DNA of 60,000 nucleotides from Glandiceps talaboti (lineage: Eukaryota > Hemichordata > Enteropneusta > Spengelidae), in contig NC_135550.1 in NCBI RefSeq assembly GCF_964340395.1, forward strand, positions 18,861,676-18,921,675, given 5' to 3'. The notes below the pieces were generated by a model. It was not told the origin of the DNA. It ran no database searches and saw only the letters and a program-made list of their open reading frames with translations. Positions 11,631-22,553 of the stretch are shown here, piece after piece. Every line of letters starts with the position of its first letter. Within the stretch, counting starts at the first letter, position 1. Made by a program: the position numbers and the translations under genes.

Positions 11631-14162
11631 TTATTCATTATCTAGAACATACAGAGTGACTTCCTTTAAACCTTCAAAAGTCTCAATAGCTGTAGGTTCA
11701 ATTTGGTCTTCTGGAAGGAGGAACCCGTATTCGCCTGTATCTCTCAGTTCAAGAACGTATGAATATTTCACATTTTTGACGCCATACGCCCAATCTAAAC
11801 TAGATCCAGCAGATGCGTCTGTAAAGAAAAAAAAATGTCATTCACACAGTAAATTTCAAATCCTCATCAAATTTCATAACATGTCTAATCCGATGTTTTC
11901 CCACTGTACTGTCAACCTGCGCATTGGATAAAAAGTTGACACGTGCGTCGATTGAAATTTTACGTCACCATATCACTGACGTCATCAAGTTATATTTGAC
12001 ATTTCGTTTAGCCTTTAATCTGATATTGGATGACGTGGGATGGTGGTACCATTGCAGCAGTCTACAACATTACCCAATTGCAATGTATTGAAATATCACA
12101 AATAATGACGCTAGCTGGACGGCGTTCAGATCATTCCATATTCAGAGTATGGGGAGATAGAGATTGCTTTACTGAAATGGAAGGACCCTCCCATCACCAT
12201 CTTCACAAAATTATAATCATGATAAAACAAGGATAAGTTACAATTGCTCAAAGGGCACATAAAGTGTACTTACATAGTGTATTGGCAACATCCCCATAGG
12301 TGTATTTGGTTCCGAAGACAGCTGACAACGCGGAGACACCCCTAGATGCGAGTTTTACCTGAATGTGTGAATATAAAGACATTTACAATGCATAGACCAT
12401 AGTGACTGTTTTCATCATCCTCCCCAAAATATATACTAAACAACACAATTGCAACTATTTTGGATAGTTGTATTAATGTGATGAAAGTGTAACCAATTCG
12501 AACCATGAAAGGAAAGATTTCTGGTTTCCGTGAAGAAGCACAAATATTAAGATATTTGATAACGCTTGACAACTATTTATCTCTTCCCTTCATCACGATA
12601 TCATGACATTTCTCTCTCTCACGGGCTTTGAAAATATTCTCGTGGTTCAAAATTAGCTTTCTGTTAGTTCAGGAAACGAACACGTCTCACCTGTGTGAAC
12701 AAGTGTTACGTGAAAATGACTGTAGTAGTAGTAGAGGGTAACTTGACATGAAACCTTGTGATCAGGCTCACTGATCTTGATAGTTCGTTAACAGTTTGGG
12801 CAAGCTTCTCCGAACAGAGCCGTAAGCAATTCCGAATGTATCATCACAATAATACATGTAAAAGAAAATTGATTGAGACTAAAACTATGACACCTCTAAC
12901 ATTAACAAATGATACTTGACATTCACAAACTTGTTGGATCAGTTTCACTTTGTTAAAGTTCATGAATTGCAAGTCAAATCTTACCTGATCTTTGTAGTCA
13001 ACTGGTCTTATTCGTGTATAGGCCCAAGGAGATAACCACAGTTGAGAATAACTATGGAAATCTATAAACATTTTAACATCCTGGTCCAAATTTCTTAAAT
13101 AGTCAGTTACTCCCTTGACTTCTGGTTCAGACAAGGCGTAAGGACCACGGTAATCCAAGGCACAAGGGTTGGGACTGGATCCTCGACCTGCAAGTGATCG
13201 AGTGCAGCATTTATTAGATAGAACGGTGATATTGTGAAGGTACATGTATACAAACCACACAGGAACATGTAGTCGTTATCATAGTAAATACAGATCAGTC
13301 ACAAATTTTGTTTGAAGTGGCGTTTTCAACGAATTGCCTAGACAGTAAATTCGGTTGTTTCTTCTATGATACCCCGAAGATGTTGACGTACTATATGATA
13401 TAGGATGCGTGTTTAGATACATTTTCTCTCGAAATCTCATAACTCGATGACTGACTGAAAACGTGTTGCAGTAAATCCATCGTTGTGGGCGAAGGACATA
13501 ATTGAAGAAGTAGTGAATCGAATACTGTAATTGTTTGGGTTGAAACAATCAGGAGAGACAATTTGATGAGTTTTGTTTTCAGTTATAGTTTCAACACTGT
13601 GTGCACATTTTAGAATCGAAATGATTAAGCTTATGTAACTATAACATACATTGTATGAATATCTGAGTAAAACGGATGCCATAGACAATGTGGTATATTA
13701 TATCCTGAAACCAAGTTGTCGACGTCATGAGTTTAACTGCTGATATTTACCTCCCCATTCGTAATCCCAATTCCTATTAGGATCAATGCCAACACAAACA
13801 GAATTGTCATTTGGCTGACGAGTCTTGCGCCACATACGGTCCTGTAAGTGACAAAAAAGTGAGAGAGAATATAAAATTGTCATTAATATACATGCATTTG
13901 TCGAGTATATTATACGGCTATGAAAGGAAAAATTAATAGGAATAAAACACGTGAAAACCCCCTCACAAAAATAAGATATTCAAATTACAAGTGTCCCTTC
14001 ATTTGCTAGCAAGAATCAATGAATCAATAGTGTAATTTTATGATCTACTATGAAATTAATTAATTGGTGGAAATTTCAAAAAAGAATACGGAAAGCATTT
14101 TCACACTGTGTAGCAAGTTTCATTAGCATCTCAGTTCTGTGCAGTAGAGATATCATGTCCAC

Positions 14163-14229
<67 letters not shown>

Positions 14230-16871
14230 TCCATGAAATGGTTTAAATGAATTATAATTTGACGGTGTACTCACATCAGTTCTGGAATACTCATATCCGT
14301 CAGGATTCAATTGAGGCACTATATACCAATCAAATTCATCTAACATCCGTGTAATATGAGTGTCGACACCATATCCCTCCAGCAACTGTGAAAGAAGCAG
14401 ATTGAGGATTGTATTGGAGAGCCTATCCACTTACATGCACATGTAGTGAACTTTGACATTTTGATTTAAATATAGTGGAGTGTGAGGGGCAATTCAACAC
14501 CATTGGTGGAGTGTCGATCTCACTAAGCAATAAAACACGGTCGAAATACTGTCGAAATTTGCCATTTTGTGACTGACCTCTTGGTCGATAGCCAAGTAAC
14601 TTCAATCTGACGCCAGCCTTCATGCCAGTGTACATTCACTCAACGAAAATGTTGAGCACAGTAAAGTACCTTCATGCAACCATTCATTTTTTTTTAAAAA
14701 GTTGACGAAGAAATACAAAATGTGATGCAACAATATACATAACTGTATTTGATATAATCGTCTATTTATTTAGTCTACTGATAATATACTTACATATTTG
14801 GTCATGTAGATAAGCGTTGCCGGGGAAACCCATTCTCTTGCGTGAATTCCGGCTTCAAGCCACGCGGCAGGTTTCTTGACGAGAGACGCTGTTCCTATCT
14901 GATCATAGAAAGACCACAATATTGTGTGTGTGATAATGGCAACGTATACCGTTCACGTTCATGATTATTTGATTGGACTAATTCATCAATTTGCTTTGTT
15001 TTCACATTCTTCTTAAAGTGGCCATATGGATGAGGATTAGGGTACCGTATTTATTTTGGATTTTTAATTCATAAAACAATTTTAATAATGGCTTCCTACT
15101 TGAAAAATAAATGTGAAACATTATTTACCAAGTCCTTGTTTGTAACTTAATACATTGCAAAAGATTAATAAATATGTAAAATGTTTGTTATTGTACTTTT
15201 TAAACATATTTTTGCAATGTATTGGGTTACAAATAACTCAATCAAGGACTTGGTCTGTGTTGTTTCACTTTCATATTTCAAGTAGGAAGTCATGTTAAAA
15301 ATATTTTATACATTGAAAATCCAAAATAAATTGTAATTAAAGACCTTCTAAACTGGTTTGTTAGGTCGGAAAGGGTGATACACACTCAGTCTGGTGCAAT
15401 TAAAACTTGTATAAGTTTGCCATAGTTTAGTGACCTATAGATTTCAAGAATTACATTTACAACTCAGTTAACCATTACTTATAGTCATAATAACAATGAT
15501 GATCAAATACTCTTTCAATTTTCACGTACTTTTCCAACGAGGAACTCAACTTGATTATATACAAAATATTTTTTTTTTTACAAACACAAACCTTCAGTGC
15601 CTTGATTGATCTTCCTTCGAAAGATTTAGTCAGTTCAAATGTTTGCGTTAGCTCTTTATACTCCGCGGCAATATCCGTTATCCACTTACTGATCTAGTGA
15701 AAAGATGGAGACGCAATTTTCCATTAATCTTGAAAAAAAAAACACAATTTAGTTTGTTTATCGGCGTGTCTGCGATCGCGACGTGCAGAATCATGATGGT
15801 GTAAGAAAGGTGAGGCGCGAGGGGCAAATTGAGAACTTGTGAAGGCGTATTTGTGTTTATATCGGTGTGTCTGTTGAATACCATGTATATATAAGCATTT
15901 CACTTCCAATAGATGTTATATGGTTGAGATGACGGATGATTTGTCACTTAAATAAAACGCCGAAAAAAGAAATAATATACCCTATTCCCTATATGGTTGC
16001 CGAATGAAAAAGCAACGAAGAAGAGTAACATTACCTCATCATATGAATGGTATTGATTGTAGTCGAAAGTGACGTAGACGTCTTGTCGAGAAGCCTGCGA
16101 CTTGTGCTGACTGTCTATTAAATTCTGTACATCATCGATATAAATCTCGTATTGTATTTGCATGGTGTCAAGGAAGACAGTTACGTCATCTCTAAGCTCA
16201 GGTGGTACCATGACGTCGACAGGAAAATCAACCCCATGGGGAGACAGCCAAAAATCAACCTAGGTGCAAACATAAACATCACACTATATATAATTATTAC
16301 AGTTTAACCTTTATATAAATTACATATGGGAATTGTATGTTTTCTTACATATCCATGTATATAGATCTGCGAAGCATATGTTCAATTAATCCATGTTTAC
16401 ATAGCACATTACATATGAACGTGTCAGAGATATGTTCTGAAGAGAACGGAATACGGAATGTGTGTATAAGCATTTCCTTACCGAATCTCCAAGGTTAACT
16501 TTGAGTTGATTCAGTAATTCCACCTCGCCAAAACTCCGAGGCTTTATACGTAATACTTCATAGCTACGAAAAGATTCGCATAAAAGAAAGGGTTAATATC
16601 ATAAATAGGTAATACTTATTTTTCTTTGCATTTATCTCGAAAGTAGTTTTAAAACTACACATTTAACATAAAATATAGATTTTGTCCAATTAAAACTGAA
16701 CTAGTAATTTTGTTTTTGTTCATTTCATGGTAATTTAAATTTGGGACTTTGAGATAAAAAAACGATTGTTTCCGATAATATGGCTTCAGAAAATAGGATA
16801 GGTTGGTAATTTTTATCCATTTTTTCTTGTTATTGTTATTGTTATTGTTATTGTCGTCGTCGTCGTCGTCG

Positions 16872-16902
<31 letters not shown>

Positions 16903-16998
16903 CGTCGTCGTCGTCGTTGTTGTGGTGTTGTTGTGTTGTGGTGGTGGTGTGGTGGTGGTGTGTTGTGTTGTGTTGTGTTGTGTTGTGTTGTGTTGTGG

Positions 16999-17045
<47 letters not shown>

Positions 17046-18392
17046 GAGAAATTCTTTCAACCCGAAGTAAACATACCCGTTGGTCACAATACTTCTGTGA
17101 TAATTTGATGAGGTGTACAAGAAGTAAATGTTGTCACAATATTATGTGCAGTAGATGAACACAAAATACAGATTGTACTGTATACATTCATCTTAGGATT
17201 TTTATTTTAAAAAATACTAAAGATACTTTGGCCAAAACATTTACACGAAAGTAGAAGTAAATTGTCACCATTTTACCTTTTTGAATGTAAAAAAAATGTT
17301 TGGTTTAAGATAGGGTCGGTCGGGTTACCGAAAATACAAACTTTTTATATTTGGTTTTGGGAATTTGGCATTATAGCTTACTGTGTTAATAAGTGACGGA
17401 TGTCTTATCGAAATTACATCAAGTTTAATTCTTTTTATCTTTCGTTTCCTTAATTCTTTCCATATTTCTTTGTTGATTAATCATCCGATAAAACACTCTG
17501 ACGTATTTCTGATAGAATGAGAAATAAAATAAATTCAATATGGTGAGCATGTATGTATACATGTATCTAATCCTGAAGAGACCCCGAGTTCAAGTAAAAT
17601 CAATTAAATCGACACCCATACTTTAAACTTAGGCCTGTCGATGACAACCATACAGTTAGTAGTTAAATCGATTTCGGAAGGTTTAGCAGGAAAGTTTTAG
17701 CACGTGGTTTTGTTGTTTCTTGTAATGAGCATTCCCCTGATTTTCAAACGATCTACAGACTCAGTGTCAACGCAAAATCCGTTAAGTAGTAGGCCGAGAA
17801 GTCAATTAAAATAACTCTTATTCTATATTTCACCAGTTTGTTTCGTGAAACCATAGTTCCTGGGGAAAACACATGCAATATTTTCCTCACCACTGTCTAT
17901 GGTGAAACTAACGTGGAATGGTAGTATTTCAACACAACATGGTTCGCACATATGGAACTTGTCTGACGAAACTGAAACATCTGTGAATATCACAATATGC
18001 CACGGCAATACGTCGCATTGCAAATTCTTCTTGAAACCACATTCTGTGAAATCCTCGTGAATAAGGCACAGCCTAAAAATTGCGTCGCCTTGACAATTCT
18101 TTTAGAAATTGCAGTTTTTGTTCTGTAGAAAAATTATAAATAAAAAACAAATCTATTCAGGTGGTGACATATCTACACTTTCAAGAAAAGAAAAATAAGC
18201 CACCTGGTAATTTTACTGGAATTTTCTCTGATCTTACCACTGTACGTAAAATCGAAATGCGCTCGATTTTACAATTGCATGCAATTTTACAGGCGTGCTA
18301 ACTTACCCGTCGAAACGTTTCGGCTGACAACTGACAATGGTAAAAACAGCGACAAGAAATACTGCTGTGATGGTGTTCTTCAGTTCCCCCAT
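11631..18392 (-). CDS. Gene 2: secreted carboxypeptidase A-like zymogen (10 exons)
   Basis: Zinc exopeptidase that removes C-terminal residues. Exons in transcript order: 18392-18307, 16563-16482, 16259-16035, 15693-15592, 14898-14794, 14385-14275, 13841-13751, 13187-12985, 12358-12274, 11818-11631. All introns are GT-AG and phases fit, giving about 425 codons. The signal peptide begins [17 protein letters not shown]. The propeptide starts GYEVLRIKP and ends at a likely tryptic site (QASR/QDVY). Catalytic landmarks: HAREW (zinc His and Glu), MWRKTR and DPNRNW (substrate Arg/Asn-Arg), FHSYSQ (third zinc ligand and Tyr198), the Tyr248 codon split by the last intron, and [10 protein letters not shown] (catalytic Glu). 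Two Cys (SVCVG, NPCAL) fit the usual disulfide. SSLDW puts Leu at the S1' position, so CPA-like hydrophobic specificity is expected. It is the most diverged of the complete genes. A spare last exon lies downstream. Confidence 0.93.
14161..14227. repeat. (ACAG)n microsatellite in gene 2 intron 6
   Basis: Tetranucleotide tract 48 nt beyond the exon 6 donor. Confidence 0.95.
15049..15333. mobile_element. MITE with ~110-nt inverted arms in gene 2 intron 4
   Basis: The left arm begins TTTATTTTGGATTTT and contains GGCTTCCTACTTGAAA, ACCAAGTCCTTG and AATACATTGCAAAA. The right arm carries the inverse of all of these in reverse order, ending AAAATCCAAAATAAA. The whole ~285-bp unit folds on itself and has no coding capacity. 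Confidence 0.85.
16837..17046. repeat. (GTT)n/(GTC)n/(GTGTT)n complex microsatellite
   Basis: Low-complexity tract in gene 2 intron 1. The poly-Val and poly-Asn frames here are repeat translations. The rest of intron 1 (16564-18306) shows no other recognisable feature. Confidence 0.95.
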
Positions 18393-18461
18393 TTTTGAGA
18401 TCACTAAAATCTTCCAGTTGGCTACTGCCCTTGTGGAACTTAGCAATTTACGATGTGTTCC

Positions 18462-18469
18462 TTATAAAG
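18462..18469 (-). promoter_or_regulatory. TATA box of gene 2
   Basis: Minus-strand CTTTATAAGG lies about 70 nt upstream of the gene 2 ATG. Unlike genes 1, 3 and 4, no CACCCCC element lies just upstream of it. Confidence 0.6.
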
Positions 18470-20126
18470 ACGCAGGATAGGCGATTATCAAGGTGAGATA
18501 CAACAGCTGAAGGGAGGACCGTGACCGAAACGTGAGTTACTATCAATACACAGTCGTGTTAGCTTCCGATATTACGTAATCTAAATGCCAACCTTCCATC
18601 GGCAAGTGACCAGTCTGACAAATTTGAATTTTAGGCAGTGAATTGAATGTACCGTGGTCTAAAATCAGTACTCACTCGCGAGAATATTGCCGTAGTAGTC
18701 CTACAACCTCAAAAAGATCGAAACACGCTTTCATTTGGATTCAAGTAACCAATGGAAGTCACAGAACTAGTTGGCGTCAATCATTCAGGGGATTGACATG
18801 ACGCACATCTGGTCTTTTCTCATTAATCATGTCAGTTGGGATCGTTCACAGGTGACAAACCATATTCAACCATGAAAATTTTATGACTTGATATTGGGTC
18901 GGAACACCTATAGTCGTGGGTTTGCAATTGTTTGTGTGGTGAGTGGTGAGTGGTGAGTGGTGAAACGAAATGTTGGGCCTACAGCAAGGTTTTGTTAACA
19001 TGCTATGCTCATATCAATCTTTAGATGTTTATCATGTCAAATTGTGGTATTTCAACTCTAGAAGCTTCCAGTAATACTTTACATTTCAAATCTAAACGAG
19101 ATTAATTGAGGTTTACAAGCAAATGTTGACAGGCTGCTGGAAGACATATGAATGAAACAAAATAGATTTCATTATGAAAAAGAAGATGCCACACATTGTA
19201 TGGAGAGATTTATAGACCCTTTACTGATTTTTAAAATATAGTTTTCATTAACAGTTATGTTAATGCTGGCTTAGAATAGCAATGAAGTATTTACTTGAAA
19301 CTTAGTGTCACTGTCAGGCCCAAGGTTAGAAGGGTGTGAGGTCATGATTTCCCATCATGAACTCTAGAGGGCCTGCCAAAAGGGCAATATGATGGCACTA
19401 TATACTAGTATGTTAAATTCGCAGTTGCAAACAATAAAGGACTGCAGCTGACGTATGCAGACAGAGCAATACTGCCCATCAATCAGTGTAAAATTTCATT
19501 GTTCTCAGCTCAACATATTGTTTATGTTCACACACAAAAAAACACTGACGGCCTTGCGCGAAAATTAAACTGTAGTGTGTGTAATCACCGTGATCTCCCA
19601 ACGCGCGAAAATAAGACTGCGCAATAATTTCCCTGTATACAGAACATGAACTTGAGAAATCGAATGATACTTAAATTCAATAACAGGCATAAACCAGTAG
19701 TCAAACATCTCATTAATCATTACAAGTCACATAACTGTGTGGCAAACTTGCCCTTTAACGTAGTAATCGGGTTCCCTGAACTGTACCGCAACGATTAAAC
19801 AACTGAATTATTCATACATCATTTGCAGACATCCTCTGTTCATTCACTTCACTTCATAAGGTCAATAACCTAGTCAAATCCCAAACCACTAGATAGTGTT
19901 CTACTTGTCCCCAGTCCTTTATTTATTAATTTCACAAAATGGAAAACACTGATCAAAGGATGTACTTTTCGCAGGTAATCTTGTACTAACACAGACATTT
20001 TGAGAGACTATTAGTTAATGATTTCAACATTTGCATATTTTATTGTGGAATTTGTTATTACAACAGATCCTATATTTCTCATGACAGATTTACGTAAAAA
20101 GTGTTAAAACCAGAAACATTTTACTG

Positions 20127-20135
<9 letters not shown>
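18470..20135. other. Intergenic region, no gene seen
   Basis: About 1.7 kb upstream of gene 2 with only short tandem GAGTGGT repeats (about 18938-18962). I see no conserved coding sequence, RNA gene or clear element here. Confidence 0.6.

Positions 20136-20184
<49 letters not shown>
20136..20184. repeat. (GT)n microsatellite
   Basis: Dinucleotide tract of about 49 nt. Nothing else is seen between it and the minisatellite at 20516. Confidence 0.95.
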
Positions 20185-20187
<3 letters not shown>

Positions 20188-20515
20188 TGTACTATGTGTG
20201 TACCTTAAATTCATAGCTATTCACATCCATCATTAAAATTCTTTCAAAATTTTCCAGAGAGGTAATTAACCTATATATCCATATCAGAAGAATCAAGCAC
20301 CATTCTTCACTTGACATCTGCTGTTATCTTGTTCGCTTTTTTCCCTTTCCCTCATAATGGCACATGCCCGATTTGGACAAAAGTTTTCTTTTGAGTCTCC
20401 CTGCTTCCAACACATCACATGGTATCCACAATTGGACTTGGAGGATATGAGTGCATTGTCGTAATGATGTTTTCAGATTCCCATAAAAAAAATGATTCAC
20501 ACTCATATTTCGTGC

Positions 20516-20929
20516 AACTCTAGAATGTATTAAATGTATTAAATGTACCTCAACCATCTCCCGTGTATTAAATGCAAGCTACCCGTACCATCGCCGACAA
20601 GTAGAATGTATTTCGTCCAACTCTAGAATGTATTAAATGCATTAAATTTATTAAATGCAAGGTCCCGTACCGTCTCCCGATACTAGAATGTATTTCGTGC
20701 GACTCTAGAATGTATTAAATGCAAGGTCCCATACCGTCTCCCGATACTAGAATGTATTTCGTGCGACTCTAGAATGTATTAAATGCAAGGTCCCGTACCG
20801 TCTCCCGATACTAGAATGTATTTCGTGCAACTCTAGAATGTATTAAATGCAAGGTCTCGTGCCGTCTCCCAATACTAGAATGTATTAAATGTATTAAATG
20901 CAAGGTCTCGTACCGTCTCCCGATACTAG
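20516..20929 (+). repeat. TAGAATGTATTAAATGCAAGG minisatellite, left part
   Basis: About eight variable copies of a unit built from AGAATGTATTAAATGCAAGG and CCGTACCGTCTCCCGATACT, with interspersed TTCGTGCAACTC. The array continues at 27234 beyond the LTR element, which therefore split it. Confidence 0.9.
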
Positions 20930-21379
20930 TGTTACGATCCAAAATATCGTATTTCGGAATTATGGGAATAAATTCTACTTTTCGGCATTGTAGGCCATAG
21001 GTCAGAAATAGACTGGCGATGACGAAGCTGGGCAAACATGATGTAACTGAAATTCACATGATTGGTTAGAGAAAAGTATATAATAACTTTTATGATGGCA
21101 TGATCTTAGGGTGTGACTTGCTATTTATATAGTCGTTGTGTAAATTCCATTGTATTCGAAGTATACTTAAGATGAGAATAAAACATCCAGAATCAGGAGA
21201 GGAGCTCAAGAGAGAAGCTCTCGGGTAGGTGATTCTGGCAAGCCGAAATATCTTCTCAGTTGTGACTAATTCCCGACTTGGACCTGAACGATCCCGTACG
21301 AGAGTATGAGAGTGTGAGTGCTAGAGTGTAACGTCTGAACTATCCATACTTATACCGTTCAACTCTACGACTCGCATCA
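20930..21379 (+). repeat. 5' LTR
   Basis: 450 bp, TG...CA ends. A TATA-like GTATATAATAA (about 21076-21086) and an AATAAA polyA signal (21177-21182) mark the likely U3/R organisation. A primer-binding-like TGGTGG begins two bases after the LTR. Confidence 0.93.
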
Positions 21380-21407
21380 CTGGTGGAAAATCCAACAGGT
21401 CCACTTA

Positions 21408-22553
21408 ATGTTATTACGTTCTGGTAGAAGACTGAGAAGAAACCGACATTTACATCCTTGTCAACGGCCACCTACAGTAATGGCAGAAGCAGACCCGAAT
21501 ATCCAGCAAGAAGCTCCACAGCCAGAAAACAATGGAGCAGAGGTCAACCAAGGCCAGCGGCAAGACGCACGGCTGGTTCACCAAGAGCTACAACGCATTG
21601 TCAACAGAATGCAGAATTTGACGGTGGGTAACGATATCATACCACCTCAATTTTATGGGAAGGAAGATGAAATACCAACCAGATGGTTGCGTAAATTTGA
21701 TGCATATGTCGTCCTTAAGCAGTTTGACAATATTCAACGTCTGAATATTTTTAGTCTGCTTATGTCTGGTGAAGCAGAGAGATGGTACACGTCCTTGCCT
21801 GACGACCTGGCGAACAACTGGGAGAACATGCGTGCAGCTTTCATCGGACGATTCCAGAACAGAGCACCACAGTGGCGTATAGATCAAGAGCTAAGAACAA
21901 TTAAGCAAATGGACAAAGAAACAATCGAAAAATATGCCTCACGTTTAAGGGATATGTGCTATCGTTATAACAGAAATGATAACGAGCTTTTTAGTTTATT
22001 TTTACAGGGGTTAATACCGTCTATACGTAGTACGGTAGTCAACAGAGATCCGGTCAATTTCCAGGAGGCCGTGGCTTTCGCCCGAACAGCAGAAGTGGTA
22101 GAACGGTTCGACGATGATGTCAAAGCACTGAAAACTGGTCGTACTTCCGACACGTCTACAGAGGTTTTACAACAAGCCTTCGACTCTTTGCTAAAACAGA
22201 ACGAAGTTCTACATGAGAAGCTATCAGCAGCGGCGGTGACGCCCCTCCCTGTACCAGCAACGCCTGTTCAAATACGACAAGAACCCTACGCAAACGCTGG
22301 ACCACGGTCACGGGTAGGCCAGAGCTATAATTATTCTAACGTAAATAGACCGCCAGTAGTAACTCCACGTTATGGCGGTCGACAAGTTAATACGGCTAAG
22401 CAGATTTGTAAATTTTGTAATAAGCCAGGGCATTCAAGTCCTAATTGTTATGCAAATCCTGATCGTGGGTGTTACAATTGCGGGGAGATAGGCCATGTGG
22501 CCAGATTTTGTGATAGAAATGGTGCCCGATATGCTTTTCCAAAAAACGGGTAA
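21408..22553 (+). CDS. gag: Retrotransposon Gag
   Basis: 381-residue structural polyprotein that packages element RNA into virus-like particles. The basic N-terminus (LLRSGRRLRRNRHL) is followed by a capsid-like helical region around residues 75-200 (motifs WLRKFDAYV and AERWYTSLP). Two CCHC zinc knuckles follow, CKFCNKPGHSSPNC near residue 334 and CYNCGEIGHVARFC near 355, which bind nucleic acid. The ATG lies 29 nt after the LTR. The last codons before the TAA overlap a slippery A AAA AAC, so a fraction of ribosomes should shift into pol. The frame is intact with no stops or frameshifts. Confidence 0.95.
   Translation: MLLRSGRRLRRNRHLHPCQRPPTVMAEADPNIQQEAPQPENNGAEVNQGQRQDARLVHQELQRIVNRMQNLTVGNDIIPPQFYGKEDEIPTRWLRKFDAYVVLKQFDNIQRLNIFSLLMSGEAERWYTSLPDDLANNWENMRAAFIGRFQNRAPQWRIDQELRTIKQMDKETIEKYASRLRDMCYRYNRNDNELFSLFLQGLIPSIRSTVVNRDPVNFQEAVAFARTAEVVERFDDDVKALKTGRTSDTSTEVLQQAFDSLLKQNEVLHEKLSAAAVTPLPVPATPVQIRQEPYANAGPRSRVGQSYNYSNVNRPPVVTPRYGGRQVNTAKQICKFCNKPGHSSPNCYANPDRGCYNCGEIGHVARFCDRNGARYAFPKNG

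Larger units (their letters stand above)
8465..11870. repeat. Tandem segmental duplication carrying gene 2's last exon
   Basis: Unit A (about 8465-10381) and unit B (about 10382-11860) are near-identical blocks. Each holds the palindromic CATATGATTCATACGG-like motif, the GATATTAAT stretch, the 'CATGGGTCAGGTTTGCCTGA' segment, a (TC)n tract, and a terminal carboxypeptidase exon with its polyA region. They differ mainly by a ~345-bp LINE fragment present only in A, and by the (TC)n length (about 80 nt in A, about 14 in B). The last-exon copies start exactly 1481 nt apart. Confidence 0.9.

Noticed and set aside
16803-17120. Poly-Val and poly-Asn open frames
   Set aside because: Trinucleotide and related repeat inside a gene 2 intron.
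20516-20929. Regular repeat with spacer-like variation (CRISPR-like look)
   Set aside because: Units are variable minisatellite copies without unique spacers, in a eukaryotic genome.
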